Notes under the pieces: model-generated
The model's database searches: none
Told to the model about the DNA's origin: nothing
What the model saw: only the letters and a program-made list of their open reading frames with translations
Source: Pseudoruminococcus sp964385235
Lineage (GTDB): Bacteria > Bacillota > Clostridia > Oscillospirales > Acutalibacteraceae
DNA: 30,438 nucleotides
Assembly: GCA_964385235.1 (NCBI GenBank)
Contig: CAYLOD010000014.1
Location: forward strand, 1-30,438
Reading direction: 5' to 3'
Part shown: in pieces, positions 8,609 to 15,582 of the stretch
How positions within the stretch are numbered: the first letter of the stretch is position 1
Layout of the letters: every line of letters starts with the position of its first letter
Made by a program: the position numbers and the translations under genes

Positions 8609-9210
8609 TAAAGGTAGAGGAAGCAATAATAGTCGAGGGAAAATATGATAAAATTAAGCTGTCGTCGATAATTGACGGACTGATCATAACGACAAACGGA
8701 TTTGGAATATTTAACGACAAGGAACGACGGTACCTCATAAGAGAGCTTGCAGAAAAGCGGGGCATTATTGTCATGACTGACAGCGATTCCGCAGGTTTTA
8801 TAATAAGGAATTTCCTAAAGGGTGTGATCCCCAAGGAAAAAATCAAACACGCGTATATCCCCGATATATTTGGAAAAGAAAAACGTAAGGACAAAAGCTC
8901 TAAAGAGGGAAAGCTCGGTGTGGAGGGCGTATCCAAGGAGATTATCCTTGAGGCGCTCAGAAGATGCGGAGCTGTCTGTGAGGATACAGGCTGTAAAACC
9001 GCGCAAAACGCGGGAGAGATAACAAAGACGGATTTTTTTGTTTACGGCTTGACAGGCGGGAGCAATTCCTCCGAAAAACGCAAGGCTCTTAAAGATAGGC
9101 TGAACCTTCCCGAAAATATGACGACGAACTCTTTGCTGGCGATTTTAAACTGTCTTATGACAAGAGATGAATTTATAAATATCTGCGTGGAAATTAACGG
9201 GGATAAATGA
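8605..9210 (+). CDS. rnmV: Ribonuclease M5 (TOPRIM, 5S rRNA maturation)
   Basis: RNase M5 trims the 5S rRNA precursor in Firmicutes. The 201-aa protein opens with a TOPRIM domain: the catalytic glutamate in IIVEGKYDK (E11) and the acidic pair in VMTDSDSAGF (D59, D61). HAYIPDIFGKEKRK follows, and then a C-terminal region (about 105–201) of the type found in clostridial M5 proteins. The start ATG 8605 overlaps the holA stop (ATGA), indicating coupled translation. No rRNA operon is in the window. TOPRIM is also found in primases and topoisomerases, but the small size, EGKxDK context and C-terminal region favour M5. Confidence 0.88.
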   Translation: MIKVEEAIIVEGKYDKIKLSSIIDGLIITTNGFGIFNDKERRYLIRELAEKRGIIVMTDSDSAGFIIRNFLKGVIPKEKIKHAYIPDIFGKEKRKDKSSKEGKLGVEGVSKEIILEALRRCGAVCEDTGCKTAQNAGEITKTDFFVYGLTGGSNSSEKRKALKDRLNLPENMTTNSLLAILNCLMTRDEFINICVEINGDK

Positions 9211-9257
9211 CAAATACGTTAAATCCCATAACAGCTCTGCGGACTGAAAGCCGGAAC

Positions 9258-9272
9258 GCGCTGCCGCAGCGC
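9258..9272 (+). other. GC-rich hairpin between rnmV and the decarboxylase gene
   Basis: GCGCTG (9258–9263) and CAGCGC (9267–9272) form a perfect 6-bp stem with a CCG loop. No T-run follows, so it is a poor terminator. It could influence mRNA stability or ribosome access to the gene starting at 9300. Confidence 0.4.
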
Positions 9273-9299
9273 ATTATAGAATAAGCTGTAGGAAATAGG

Positions 9300-10622
9300 G
9301 TGATAACTATAAATACCTTGCCGTTATACAACGCGCTTCTTGATCATCAGAAGCTGCGCCGCTCATCGTTTCATACTCCCGGTCATAAAAGCTCGGGTAT
9401 AATAAATCCCGGACTTTTAAGACTTGATTTAACAGAGCTACCCGACACAGACGCTCTCTTTGAGGCGAGCGGAGCTATCTTAGAATGCGAGAAAAATCTT
9501 GCGGAGATATTCGGCGCGGAGAGGACGCTTATATCGGCCGGAGGCTGTTCACTCGCGATAATGGCTATGATCCGACTTGTTTCTAAAGACGGCGGCAGAC
9601 TTATTTGCGGCAGAAATATACACCGCAGCGCGGTAAACGCTATGGCGCTTCTCGGTATAGAACCTGTATGGGTTTTGCCGAAAAACGGCGGATATTTCAC
9701 GGGCAGGATAGACGCGAACGATATACGAAAAGTGCTTTCCGAAAATAATGATATATGCGGCTGCTACATAACAAGTCCTACTTATTACGGAGAAATTTCA
9801 GATATTGAGGCTCTTTCAGGCGTTTGCCGTGAATATAATGTACCGCTCCTTGTTGATAACGCGCACGGCTCACATCTCAAGTTTCTTACAAGGGATATTC
9901 ACCCGCTGACCTTAGGCGCGTCAATGACCGCCTGTTCCGTACACAAAACACTACCAGTCTTAACGGGTGGCGCACTGCTGAATATAGCCGATCCGCGCTT
10001 TACAGAGGGCGCTAAGGAGGCAATGTCTCTGTTCGCGTCGACAAGCCCCTCATATCCGATAATGGCGTCTATCGACCTGTGCGCAGACTATATAAGAAAT
10101 GGCGGTACAGACGAATACAGACAGATCGAGCCGATAGTTTACGATATAAAAAATACGGCGTGTGAGCTTGGCATAGAACAGCCTGAAGGCTCGTGCGACC
10201 CTCTCAGAGTAACTGTCAACACATCAGGTCTTGGTATTTCAGGCGGAGCCGCGGGAGAATTTTTCAGAAGCAGGGGAGTTGAGCCTGAAATGACCGACAG
10301 TGAAAACGCTGTCTTCATATGTACTCCGTTTAATACTGACGAGGATTTTTCCCGCCTGAAAAACTCTATTATCTCACTTGACAGCCTTGAAAAAGACTTT
10401 ATCCGAAAGGAATCCGTCACGGTCACTCTCCCTCGGGCAGTTATGTCTTTGAGAGAAGCCTTATTATCAAAAAGCGAATTTGTACCCGCCGACAGGGCTA
10501 TTGGCAGGATTGCCGCCGATACCGCCTGTCCTTGTCCTCCGGGGATTCCTGTTTATATGCCGGGCGAGGTTATAGAGGATACTATGTGCCTGAACGGTAC
10601 AGTAAAGGTTGTCGCTGAATGA
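9300..10622 (+). CDS. Orn/Lys/Arg decarboxylase family PLP enzyme
   Basis: Fold-type I pyridoxal-phosphate enzyme of 440 aa. The N-terminal FHTPGHK (24–30) is the family signature. SAGGCSLAIMAMI lies near the cofactor phosphate; DNAHGSH (186–192) holds the aspartate that contacts the PLP ring nitrogen and a stacking histidine; ACSVHKTLPVLTGGALL carries the Schiff-base lysine (K216). The C-terminal domain has the family's PADRAIGRIAAD, CPPGIPVYMPGEVI segment. It belongs to the compact Firmicutes group (SpeA/YaaO-like), not the ~700-aa inducible enzymes. The substrate (lysine, arginine, ornithine) cannot be told from sequence. The start is GTG 9300 with AGGAA upstream at 9288–9292. The gap to rnmV is 89 bp. 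Confidence 0.88.
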   Translation: MITINTLPLYNALLDHQKLRRSSFHTPGHKSSGIINPGLLRLDLTELPDTDALFEASGAILECEKNLAEIFGAERTLISAGGCSLAIMAMIRLVSKDGGRLICGRNIHRSAVNAMALLGIEPVWVLPKNGGYFTGRIDANDIRKVLSENNDICGCYITSPTYYGEISDIEALSGVCREYNVPLLVDNAHGSHLKFLTRDIHPLTLGASMTACSVHKTLPVLTGGALLNIADPRFTEGAKEAMSLFASTSPSYPIMASIDLCADYIRNGGTDEYRQIEPIVYDIKNTACELGIEQPEGSCDPLRVTVNTSGLGISGGAAGEFFRSRGVEPEMTDSENAVFICTPFNTDEDFSRLKNSIISLDSLEKDFIRKESVTVTLPRAVMSLREALLSKSEFVPADRAIGRIAADTACPCPPGIPVYMPGEVIEDTMCLNGTVKVVAE

Positions 10623-10952
10623 TGTTAAATATGGTGCTTCCCCGTTGGGCTCCGTCCCGCCGGGCCCCGTCCCGCCGGGCCCCGTCATTCAATATGGCAG
10701 GCATAGCGTAAAAATGGTTTGCTGTGATGCTGTGTATCCGCATAGAGCATTGTCTTGCAGCCTTGTTCCGAATAAACCGAAGGGGGTATCTAACTGATCA
10801 ACAATACTGTAAAGAGCTGTGGACGGGGGACTTTCCGTAACCGTACGGCGGCGGGAAGTGATAACCGATCCGCGGAATCCATTACAGCGCGTCATATGTG
10901 CTTGGAGAGGCACAATAATAACTACTACTTTATTATACAAGGAAGTTTTATT
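10623..10952. other. 330-bp non-coding stretch before ridA
   Basis: This gap holds a 3x15-bp GC-rich repeat at its start (10641–10685) and then about 265 bp with no credible gene: open frames on either strand are short, lack ribosome sites and resemble no protein. A small hairpin CCGTA/TACGG around 10838–10851 and the ridA ribosome site AAGGAAG (10939–10945) are the only other structures seen. I could not find a well-spaced promoter or match the stretch to a riboswitch class. Confidence 0.6.
10641..10685 (+). repeat. Three tandem copies of a second 15-bp GC-rich unit
   Basis: The unit CCCGCCGGGCCCCGT occurs perfectly at 10656–10670 and 10671–10685, and with two changes at 10641–10655 (CCCGTTGGGCTCCGT). 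It contains the small palindromes CCCG-C-CGGG and CGGG-C-CCCG. It starts 18 bp after the decarboxylase stop codon. The period and copy number match the array at 5154–5198, though the sequence differs. Confidence 0.9.
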
Positions 10953-11327
10953 ATGTCAGAAAAGGTTTACACAAAGAACGCTCCGGACGCTATAGGTCCT
11001 TACACACAGGCTGTTAAGGCCGCGGGACTCGTTTTTACTTCCGGACAGATCGCAATAAATCCGCTTACAGGAAAGGTTGAGACGGATACAATAGAGGGGC
11101 AGACGGAGCAGGTAATGAAAAACCTCGGCGCTATACTTGAGGCGGCGGGAACATCACTCGATAAAGCCGTCAAAACAGTTTGTTTCCTCTCTGATATGGG
11201 CGATTTCGCGGCATTCAACGAAGTGTACGGAAGGTACCTTACAGGCAAGCCGGCGCGTTCATGCGTAGCTGTAAAAACGCTTCCCAAGAATGTTCTCGTA
11301 GAGGTGGAGGTCATAGCCGAGCAGTGA
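10953..11327 (+). CDS. ridA: RidA family reactive enamine/imine deaminase
   Basis: RidA (YjgF/YER057c) hydrolyses reactive 2-aminoacrylate and related enamines released by PLP enzymes. The 124-aa length is standard. Signature segments are NAPDAIGPYTQAV near the N-terminus, VFTSGQIAINP, and the C-terminal ARSCVAVKTLPKNVLVEVEVIA. R102 matches the substrate-binding arginine and E117 lies in the region of the catalytic glutamate. ATG 10953 is used because AAGGAAG lies 7 nt upstream; longer in-frame starts fall in non-coding sequence. A strong terminator follows immediately. Standing next to a PLP-dependent decarboxylase fits its role in detoxifying PLP-enzyme by-products, but the 330-bp gap argues for separate transcription. 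Confidence 0.95.
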   Translation: MSEKVYTKNAPDAIGPYTQAVKAAGLVFTSGQIAINPLTGKVETDTIEGQTEQVMKNLGAILEAAGTSLDKAVKTVCFLSDMGDFAAFNEVYGRYLTGKPARSCVAVKTLPKNVLVEVEVIAEQ

Positions 11328-11338
11328 TTTTAACGTAA

Positions 11339-11376
11339 AAATAACGCCGCACAATGAGCTGTGTGCGGCGTTATTT
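11339..11376. terminator. Strong intrinsic terminator between ridA and the xer gene
   Basis: A perfect 15-bp stem pairs 11339–11353 (core AACGCCGCACA) with 11362–11376, around an 8-nt loop. The right side runs into TTATTTATAATTT and the left side is preceded by an A-run, so it can stop transcripts from both sides. It sits between the convergent ridA and tyrosine-recombinase genes. Confidence 0.93.
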
Positions 11377-11438
11377 ATAATTTATGCGAAAATGCCTCAG
11401 CCTTTTAGGCGGCGGGATCCTTATTGAAATATCCCGCA

Positions 11439-12437
11439 TTACTTTCTTCTTTTTACTTTCGCGAGGGGACTGCTCTCCGCCGCGTTTTCCATCTGTGCGC
11501 TTGACAAGTGAGTATATATCTCCGTTGTTCCTAAGTTTTCATGACCGAGAATATCCTTTAACACTCTGATATCGACATTCCCGTGCTGGTACATCAGAGT
11601 CGCCGCTGTGTGACGCAGTTTGTGTACCGAATATCCCATAGACATCTGCTCTGTCGCAAGACCGATATTTGTAAGATATTTTTTAACAAGCCACTGAACG
11701 GTTTTGGGGCTTATTCTATTGCCGTTTCTGCTAATAAAGAGTGCGTTTCTATCCTTAGCGGATTTTATTTTGTCCTGCGGACGCACCTTGAGATAATCTT
11801 CAATAGCCGTCAGACAGGCATCGTTCAGATAAACAACGCGCTCCTTACCGCCCTTTCCCAATAGCCTTAAAGTGCGGTCGCTTCTTATGTCTGTGAGGTT
11901 TATCCCCACTAATTCCGAAAGTCTCATACCGCAGTTTAAGAACAGGGTGAGTATACAGTAATCCCGCTCTTTCGTCGGACCATCTACCGCGTTAAGAAGC
12001 TCGATGCTCTGCTCAAGTGTCAGATACTTCGGAAGTTTTTTTGAAAGCCTTGGTGTATCAAGCTGTTTTGAAGGATCTGTTTCAATAACATTTATTTTTT
12101 GAGAAAGAAAATTGAAAAACACTCTTATTGCACACGCCTTGCGCGCACGGGAGGCCGCCCCGTTTTCTCTTTCGCTGATACAGTAATTCATAAAATAGCT
12201 TATGTCGGTAAATGTAATAGACTTTATGAAGTCAAGATCTATATCGTCTATATTTATGCTCTGCTCATCGGCGTCCTCGGGTACAACGCCTTTAAGAGTT
12301 TTCATATATCTGAAAAAAGTTCTCAGGCTTATAAAGTATTCGTTTACTGTTGTTTCAGAGCGCCCCTTGACGTTCTGCATATAGCTTAAAAATTGCCGCA
12401 TCAAGTCAAATGATTCATCAAGATATTGCTTTTTCAT
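11439..12437 (-). CDS. Tyrosine recombinase, XerC/XerD-like
   Basis: DNA strand-exchange enzyme of the phage-integrase family (332 aa). The N-terminal SAM-like core-binding domain (about 8–125) is followed by the catalytic domain. All catalytic residues are visible: Arg172 in CGMRLSEL, Lys198 in GKGGKER, His272 and Arg275 in HKLRHTAAT, His299 in ILGHENLGTTEIYTH, and nucleophile Tyr308. The size and motif wording resemble the housekeeping XerC/XerD group that resolves chromosome dimers. No cargo, att sites or phage genes flank it. ATG 12437 has AAAGGTG about 10 nt upstream. It is a single-gene unit: its own promoter, a 135-nt structured leader, and a shared terminator. A mobile-element integrase is less likely but not excluded. 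Confidence 0.9.
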   Translation of the reverse strand: MKKQYLDESFDLMRQFLSYMQNVKGRSETTVNEYFISLRTFFRYMKTLKGVVPEDADEQSINIDDIDLDFIKSITFTDISYFMNYCISERENGAASRARKACAIRVFFNFLSQKINVIETDPSKQLDTPRLSKKLPKYLTLEQSIELLNAVDGPTKERDYCILTLFLNCGMRLSELVGINLTDIRSDRTLRLLGKGGKERVVYLNDACLTAIEDYLKVRPQDKIKSAKDRNALFISRNGNRISPKTVQWLVKKYLTNIGLATEQMSMGYSVHKLRHTAATLMYQHGNVDIRVLKDILGHENLGTTEIYTHLSSAQMENAAESSPLAKVKRRK

Positions 12438-12499
12438 TTAATAGCTGCACCTTTTAAATAAATTTAATAAAGAACCCGCCCCGTTATTCAAAATGAATA

Positions 12500-12534
12500 C
12501 TGCCTAACAGGCGCGACGGGACGCTGTTTGGCAG
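12500..12534 (-). promoter_or_regulatory. Structured element in the xer leader
   Basis: CTGCCTAACAG (12500–12510) and CTGTTTGGCAG (12524–12534) form an 11-bp inverted repeat with one central mismatch and a 13-nt loop. A competing fold joins CCCGT (12480–12484) to ACGGG (12516–12520), enclosing ATTCA/TGAAT and GCCT/AGGC hairpins. The element lies in the predicted untranslated leader of the recombinase gene. It may be a regulatory RNA fold or a recombinase-binding site; the sequence does not decide. Confidence 0.5.
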
Positions 12535-12579
12535 AGCCCGCATGGGGGAAAAGATTGTCTGAGTTATATTGTATAATAT

Positions 12580-12608
12580 ATTTTATCCCATTTTTTTTAA
12601 TTTCGCAA
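12580..12608 (-). promoter_or_regulatory. Predicted promoter of the xer gene
   Basis: Read on the minus strand, TTGCGA (12608–12603), a 17-bp spacer and TAAAAT (12585–12580) form a SigA-type promoter. Transcription would start near 12573, leaving a leader of about 135 nt before ATG 12437. Confidence 0.55.
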
Positions 12609-12625
12609 GTATTACTTTTTCGGTG

Positions 12626-12654
12626 TTGACATATCGTGTGAAATGCTGTACTAT
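12626..12654 (+). promoter_or_regulatory. Promoter of the thiamine operon
   Basis: A perfect -35 TTGACA (12626–12631), a 17-bp spacer and a -10 TACTAT (12649–12654) form a vegetative promoter. The predicted start near 12661 places the TPP riboswitch at the 5' end of the transcript. Confidence 0.85.
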
Positions 12655-12673
12655 ATTCTCATAAGAGAATATA
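12652..12673. promoter_or_regulatory. Inverted repeat over the thi transcription start
   Basis: TATATTCTC (12652–12660) and GAGAATATA (12665–12673) are perfect 9-bp arms around ATAA. The repeat overlaps the -10 box and predicted start site, so the transcript would contain only the right half. That favours a DNA operator over an RNA hairpin. No regulator is identified. Confidence 0.45.
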
Positions 12674-12676
12674 TAT

Positions 12677-12762
12677 ATTTACGGGGGTATCGGACTTAGC
12701 TGTCACGATTGAGAAATAAACCCTTAGAACCTGTCGGCTTATACCGTGGTAGGGAAGTAAAT
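12677..12762 (+). ncRNA. TPP (THI-box) riboswitch
   Basis: The aptamer core motifs are present in order: GGGGGTAT, TTGAGA (12709–12714; usual CUGAGA), ACCCTTAGAACCTG (12720–12733) and GGTAGGGAAG (12748–12757). P1 is formed by ATTTAC (12677–12682) and GTAAAT (12757–12762). It binds thiamine diphosphate and lies directly before a terminator and the thiD–thiC–thiE genes, so high TPP should stop transcription. The P1 3' strand can instead pair with ATTTAC at 12772–12777, a possible switching helix. Confidence 0.96.
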
Positions 12763-12778
12763 GTTAAAGCAATTTACT

Positions 12779-12801
12779 GCCCGCGATTTGCGGGCTTTTT
12801 T
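12779..12801 (+). terminator. Terminator of the TPP riboswitch expression platform
   Basis: GCCCGC (12779–12784) pairs with GCGGGC (12790–12795) and is followed by six Ts (12796–12801). It lies 17 nt after the aptamer and before the thiD ribosome site, the expected place for ligand-controlled premature termination. Confidence 0.92.
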
Positions 12802-12823
12802 ACTGGATAGGGGGGTGAAGCTT

Positions 12824-13624
12824 ATGAGGACGGCGCTTTCCATAGCCGGCTCGGACTGCAGCGGGGGAGCGGGTATTCAGGCGGATATCAAGACTTTCTC
12901 CGCGCATGGCGTATACGGTATGAGCGTAATAGTTTCCGTGGTGGCTGAGAACACCTCACGGGTAATATCGGTCGAAAATATATCTCCCGATATAGTAAAA
13001 GACCAGATTGACGCCGTTTTTGAGGATATTGAGGTCGATGCGGTAAAGATAGGTATGCTTCCCTCAAGTCAGTGCATGAAAGCCGTAGCGGAACGGCTGC
13101 GGGAATACAGACCCAAATATACAGTTATAGACACGGTAATGTCCGCGAAGGACGGACACGCCTTGATGGAGAGTGAGGCCCTTGAAGCGTTAAAAACGGA
13201 AATAATTCCGCTTGCGTATGTGCTTACTCCGAACATACCGGAAGCAGAGGTCATAACGGGTATGGAAATCAAGGATTTTTCCGATATTCAAAGTGCGGCG
13301 CGGATAATACGCTCACTCGGAGCGGAGAACGTCATTATCAAGGGGGGTCATCTCTGCGGAGATGCCATAGACGTACTGTATGACGGCTCGGAATTTTATA
13401 CGTTTTCCACCGGACGCATTGAAACCAAAAATACTCATGGCACTGGCTGCACGTTTTCGTCGGCAATAGCGGCAAATCTCGCGAACGGAACGGAGCTTTT
13501 CGATGCGGTCGGTAACGCTAAAGCTTATATTACCTCGGCTATACGTCACTCGCTTTCAATAGGCAGGGGTCACGGGCCTACTAATCACTTCTATGAATTA
13601 TATATGAAAGGACTTGAAGTATGA
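12824..13624 (+). CDS. thiD: Hydroxymethylpyrimidine / phosphomethylpyrimidine kinase
   Basis: Phosphorylates HMP and HMP-phosphate to HMP-diphosphate, the pyrimidine donor in thiamine synthesis. Ribokinase-fold protein of 266 aa, usual length. The N-terminus reads ALSIAGSDCSGGAGIQADIKT, with the HMP-binding region. DTVMSAKDGHALM, LTPNIPEAEVITG and VIIKGGH follow, and the anion-hole motif NTHGTGCTFSSAIA carries the catalytic-base region. ATG 12824 is the start: a GGGGGGTG site lies just upstream. An in-frame ATG at 12761 falls inside the riboswitch and would put the terminator within the gene. Its stop overlaps the thiC start. It is first gene of the TPP-controlled operon. Confidence 0.95.
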   Translation: MRTALSIAGSDCSGGAGIQADIKTFSAHGVYGMSVIVSVVAENTSRVISVENISPDIVKDQIDAVFEDIEVDAVKIGMLPSSQCMKAVAERLREYRPKYTVIDTVMSAKDGHALMESEALEALKTEIIPLAYVLTPNIPEAEVITGMEIKDFSDIQSAARIIRSLGAENVIIKGGHLCGDAIDVLYDGSEFYTFSTGRIETKNTHGTGCTFSSAIAANLANGTELFDAVGNAKAYITSAIRHSLSIGRGHGPTNHFYELYMKGLEV

Positions 13625-14931
13625 GCTATAAAACACAAATGGAAGCGGCTAAAAAAGGTATTGTCACCAAAGAGATGGAAACAGTCGCTCAAAAGGAGCA
13701 AATGGACGCGCGGGAGCTTATGGCTCTCGTCGCAAAGGGAACAGTCGCCATACCCGCGAATGTTAATCATACAGCCTTAAGCGCGGAGGGAATAGGTGAC
13801 GGGCTTAAGACAAAGATAAATGTAAATCTCGGCATTTCGGGCGACTGCAAGGATTACGGCGTTGAATTTGAAAAGGTCAAGCTGGCGATTTCTTATGGCG
13901 CGGAAGCGATAATGGATCTCAGCAACTACGGTAAGACAAACACATTCCGCCGTCAGCTTATAGATTATTCACCGGCCATGATAGGAACAGTTCCCATATA
14001 TGACGCGATCGGCTATCTTGAAAAGGACCTGCTCGATATTAAGGCGGAGGATTTCCTAAAGGTAGTTGAAGCCCACGCTAAAGAAGGCGTTGATTTCATG
14101 ACTATACACGCCGGCATTAACAAGAGAGCTGTCGAGTGCCTTAAACGCGACAAGAGAAGAATGAATATTGTTTCACGCGGCGGCTCGCTGCTTTTTGCGT
14201 GGATGGAAATGACAGGCAACGAAAATCCTTTCTATGAGCATTACGATGAGGTTCTCGACATTTTGCGCGAATATGACTGTACGATCAGTCTTGGCGATGC
14301 TCTCAGACCGGGCTGCCTTGACGACAGCACCGACGCGGGTCAGATAAGCGAGCTTATCGAGCTGGGCGCGCTCACGGAACGCGCATGGCAGCATGATGTT
14401 CAGGTCATGGTAGAGGGGCCGGGACACATGGCTATGAATGAGATATCCGCGAATATGAGGATCCAAAAAAGGCTCTGCCATGGCGCTCCTTTTTATGTTC
14501 TCGGACCGCTTGTAACTGATATTGCCCCCGGATATGACCATATCACGTCCGCTATCGGAGGAGCTGTTGCCGCCGCCAACGGAGCTAATTTCCTTTGTTA
14601 CGTTACGCCCGCGGAGCATCTGCGCCTGCCTGATCTCGATGATGTTAAAGAGGGCATTATTGCGTCAAAGATCGCCGCACACGCTGCCGACATATCAAAC
14701 GGCATTAAGGGCGCCCGCGATATTGACAATAAGATGGCTGACGCAAGACACGCTCTTGACTGGGATGCTATGTTTGAGCTTGCCATTGACAAGGAGAAAG
14801 CCCGCAGATACTATGAGTCAACACCTGTCAGCGAACGCCATACCTGCTCTATGTGCGGTAAAATGTGCGCCGTAAGAACCACTAACCTCATTCTTGAGGG
14901 CAAAGAGGTTAAATTCTGCTCAGAACTTTAA
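13621..14931 (+). CDS. thiC: Phosphomethylpyrimidine synthase ThiC
   Basis: Radical-SAM enzyme turning aminoimidazole ribotide into HMP-phosphate. It has 436 aa, the short form found in anaerobes without the long N-terminal domain of enteric ThiC. Characteristic segments are PANVNHTALSAEGIGDGLKTKIN near residue 45, GTVPIYDA, FMTIHAG, DALRPG, VMVEGPGHM and PGYDHITSAIGG. The C-terminal iron–sulfur cysteines are C409, C412 and C416, reading CSMCGKMC; the third spacing is one residue shorter than the CX2CX4C usually quoted. The ATG at 13621 overlaps the thiD stop by 4 bp. The enzyme is oxygen-sensitive, consistent with an anaerobe. Control is by the upstream TPP riboswitch. Confidence 0.97.
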   Translation: MSYKTQMEAAKKGIVTKEMETVAQKEQMDARELMALVAKGTVAIPANVNHTALSAEGIGDGLKTKINVNLGISGDCKDYGVEFEKVKLAISYGAEAIMDLSNYGKTNTFRRQLIDYSPAMIGTVPIYDAIGYLEKDLLDIKAEDFLKVVEAHAKEGVDFMTIHAGINKRAVECLKRDKRRMNIVSRGGSLLFAWMEMTGNENPFYEHYDEVLDILREYDCTISLGDALRPGCLDDSTDAGQISELIELGALTERAWQHDVQVMVEGPGHMAMNEISANMRIQKRLCHGAPFYVLGPLVTDIAPGYDHITSAIGGAVAAANGANFLCYVTPAEHLRLPDLDDVKEGIIASKIAAHAADISNGIKGARDIDNKMADARHALDWDAMFELAIDKEKARRYYESTPVSERHTCSMCGKMCAVRTTNLILEGKEVKFCSEL

Positions 14932-14937
14932 TGAAAT

Positions 14938-15582
14938 ATGAATATGAAATTTGATTCAAAAATGTTAAGCCTTTACCTTGTGACAGACAGAAGGCTTATG
15001 ACCGCGAAAACTCTTGAGGAAGCGGTTGAAAGGGCCGTTGACGGCGGCTGCACAGCGGTTCAGCTTCGCGAGAAAGAACTGTCGTCGCGCGAGTTTTTTT
15101 ATACCGCTGTCAGTATAAAAAAACTGCTTGAAAAACGTGGTGTGCCGCTTATAATCAACGACAGAGTCGATATTGCGCTTGCCGCTGACGCTGATGGTGT
15201 ACATATCGGTCAAAGCGATCTGCCGCTTGTACAGGCGCGAAGGCTTCTGGGCAAAGAAAAAATAATCGGGGTTACGGCTCCGACCCTGCCCCTTGCAATA
15301 GAAGCCGAGAGCGGCGGAGCGGACTACATTGGCGTCGGCGCGGTATTCGGAACGGCAACAAAGGTTGACGCCGTGGAAAATACGATAGAAAATTTGCGTG
15401 AGATTACCCGCAGGGTGAAAATCCCGGTTGTCGCGATAGGAGGAATAAACAGCACAAATATTTCTTTACTTGCGGGCAGCGGGATAAGCGGCGCGGCGGT
15501 CGTTTCGGGCATTATAGCGAAAAACGACATTACAGCCGCGTCCAAAGAGCTTTTGAATATTCTTAAATCGGAGGTACTATGA
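14938..15582 (+). CDS. thiE: Thiamine-phosphate synthase
   Basis: Joins HMP-diphosphate with hydroxyethylthiazole phosphate to give thiamine phosphate. TIM-barrel protein of 214 aa, full length. Family segments: LYLVTDRRL near the N-terminus, GGCTAVQLREKELSSREF (diphosphate binding), PLIINDRVDIALAADADGVHIGQSDLP, GADYIGVGAVFGTATK, and PVVAIGGINSTN with a terminal GAAVVSGI phosphate site. The start is ATG 14938 (a second in-frame ATG is at 14944). No good ribosome site is visible, and the gene is 6 bp after thiC, so translation probably depends on coupling. Its stop overlaps the next start. Its thiazole partner must come from salvage or from genes elsewhere. Confidence 0.95.
   Translation: MNMKFDSKMLSLYLVTDRRLMTAKTLEEAVERAVDGGCTAVQLREKELSSREFFYTAVSIKKLLEKRGVPLIINDRVDIALAADADGVHIGQSDLPLVQARRLLGKEKIIGVTAPTLPLAIEAESGGADYIGVGAVFGTATKVDAVENTIENLREITRRVKIPVVAIGGINSTNISLLAGSGISGAAVVSGIIAKNDITAASKELLNILKSEVL

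Noticed and set aside
5154..10685. The 15-bp arrays as CRISPR.
   Set aside because: The copies are directly adjacent with no spacers, and no cas genes are present.
10689..10940. 83-codon minus-strand frame in the gap before ridA.
   Set aside because: No ribosome site, unlikely composition, and it runs against the flanking genes.
11439..12437. The tyrosine recombinase as marker of an integrated element.
   Set aside because: Neighbours are housekeeping genes, no att duplication or cargo was seen, and the motifs fit XerC/XerD.
12564..12590. AT-rich segment resembling a dif site near the xer gene.
   Set aside because: Similarity to known Firmicutes dif is limited to alternating A/T and it overlaps a promoter -10 region.
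12761..12823. ATG 12761 as the thiD start.
   Set aside because: It lies inside the TPP aptamer and would place the terminator within the coding region; ATG 12824 has a ribosome site and the conserved N-terminus.
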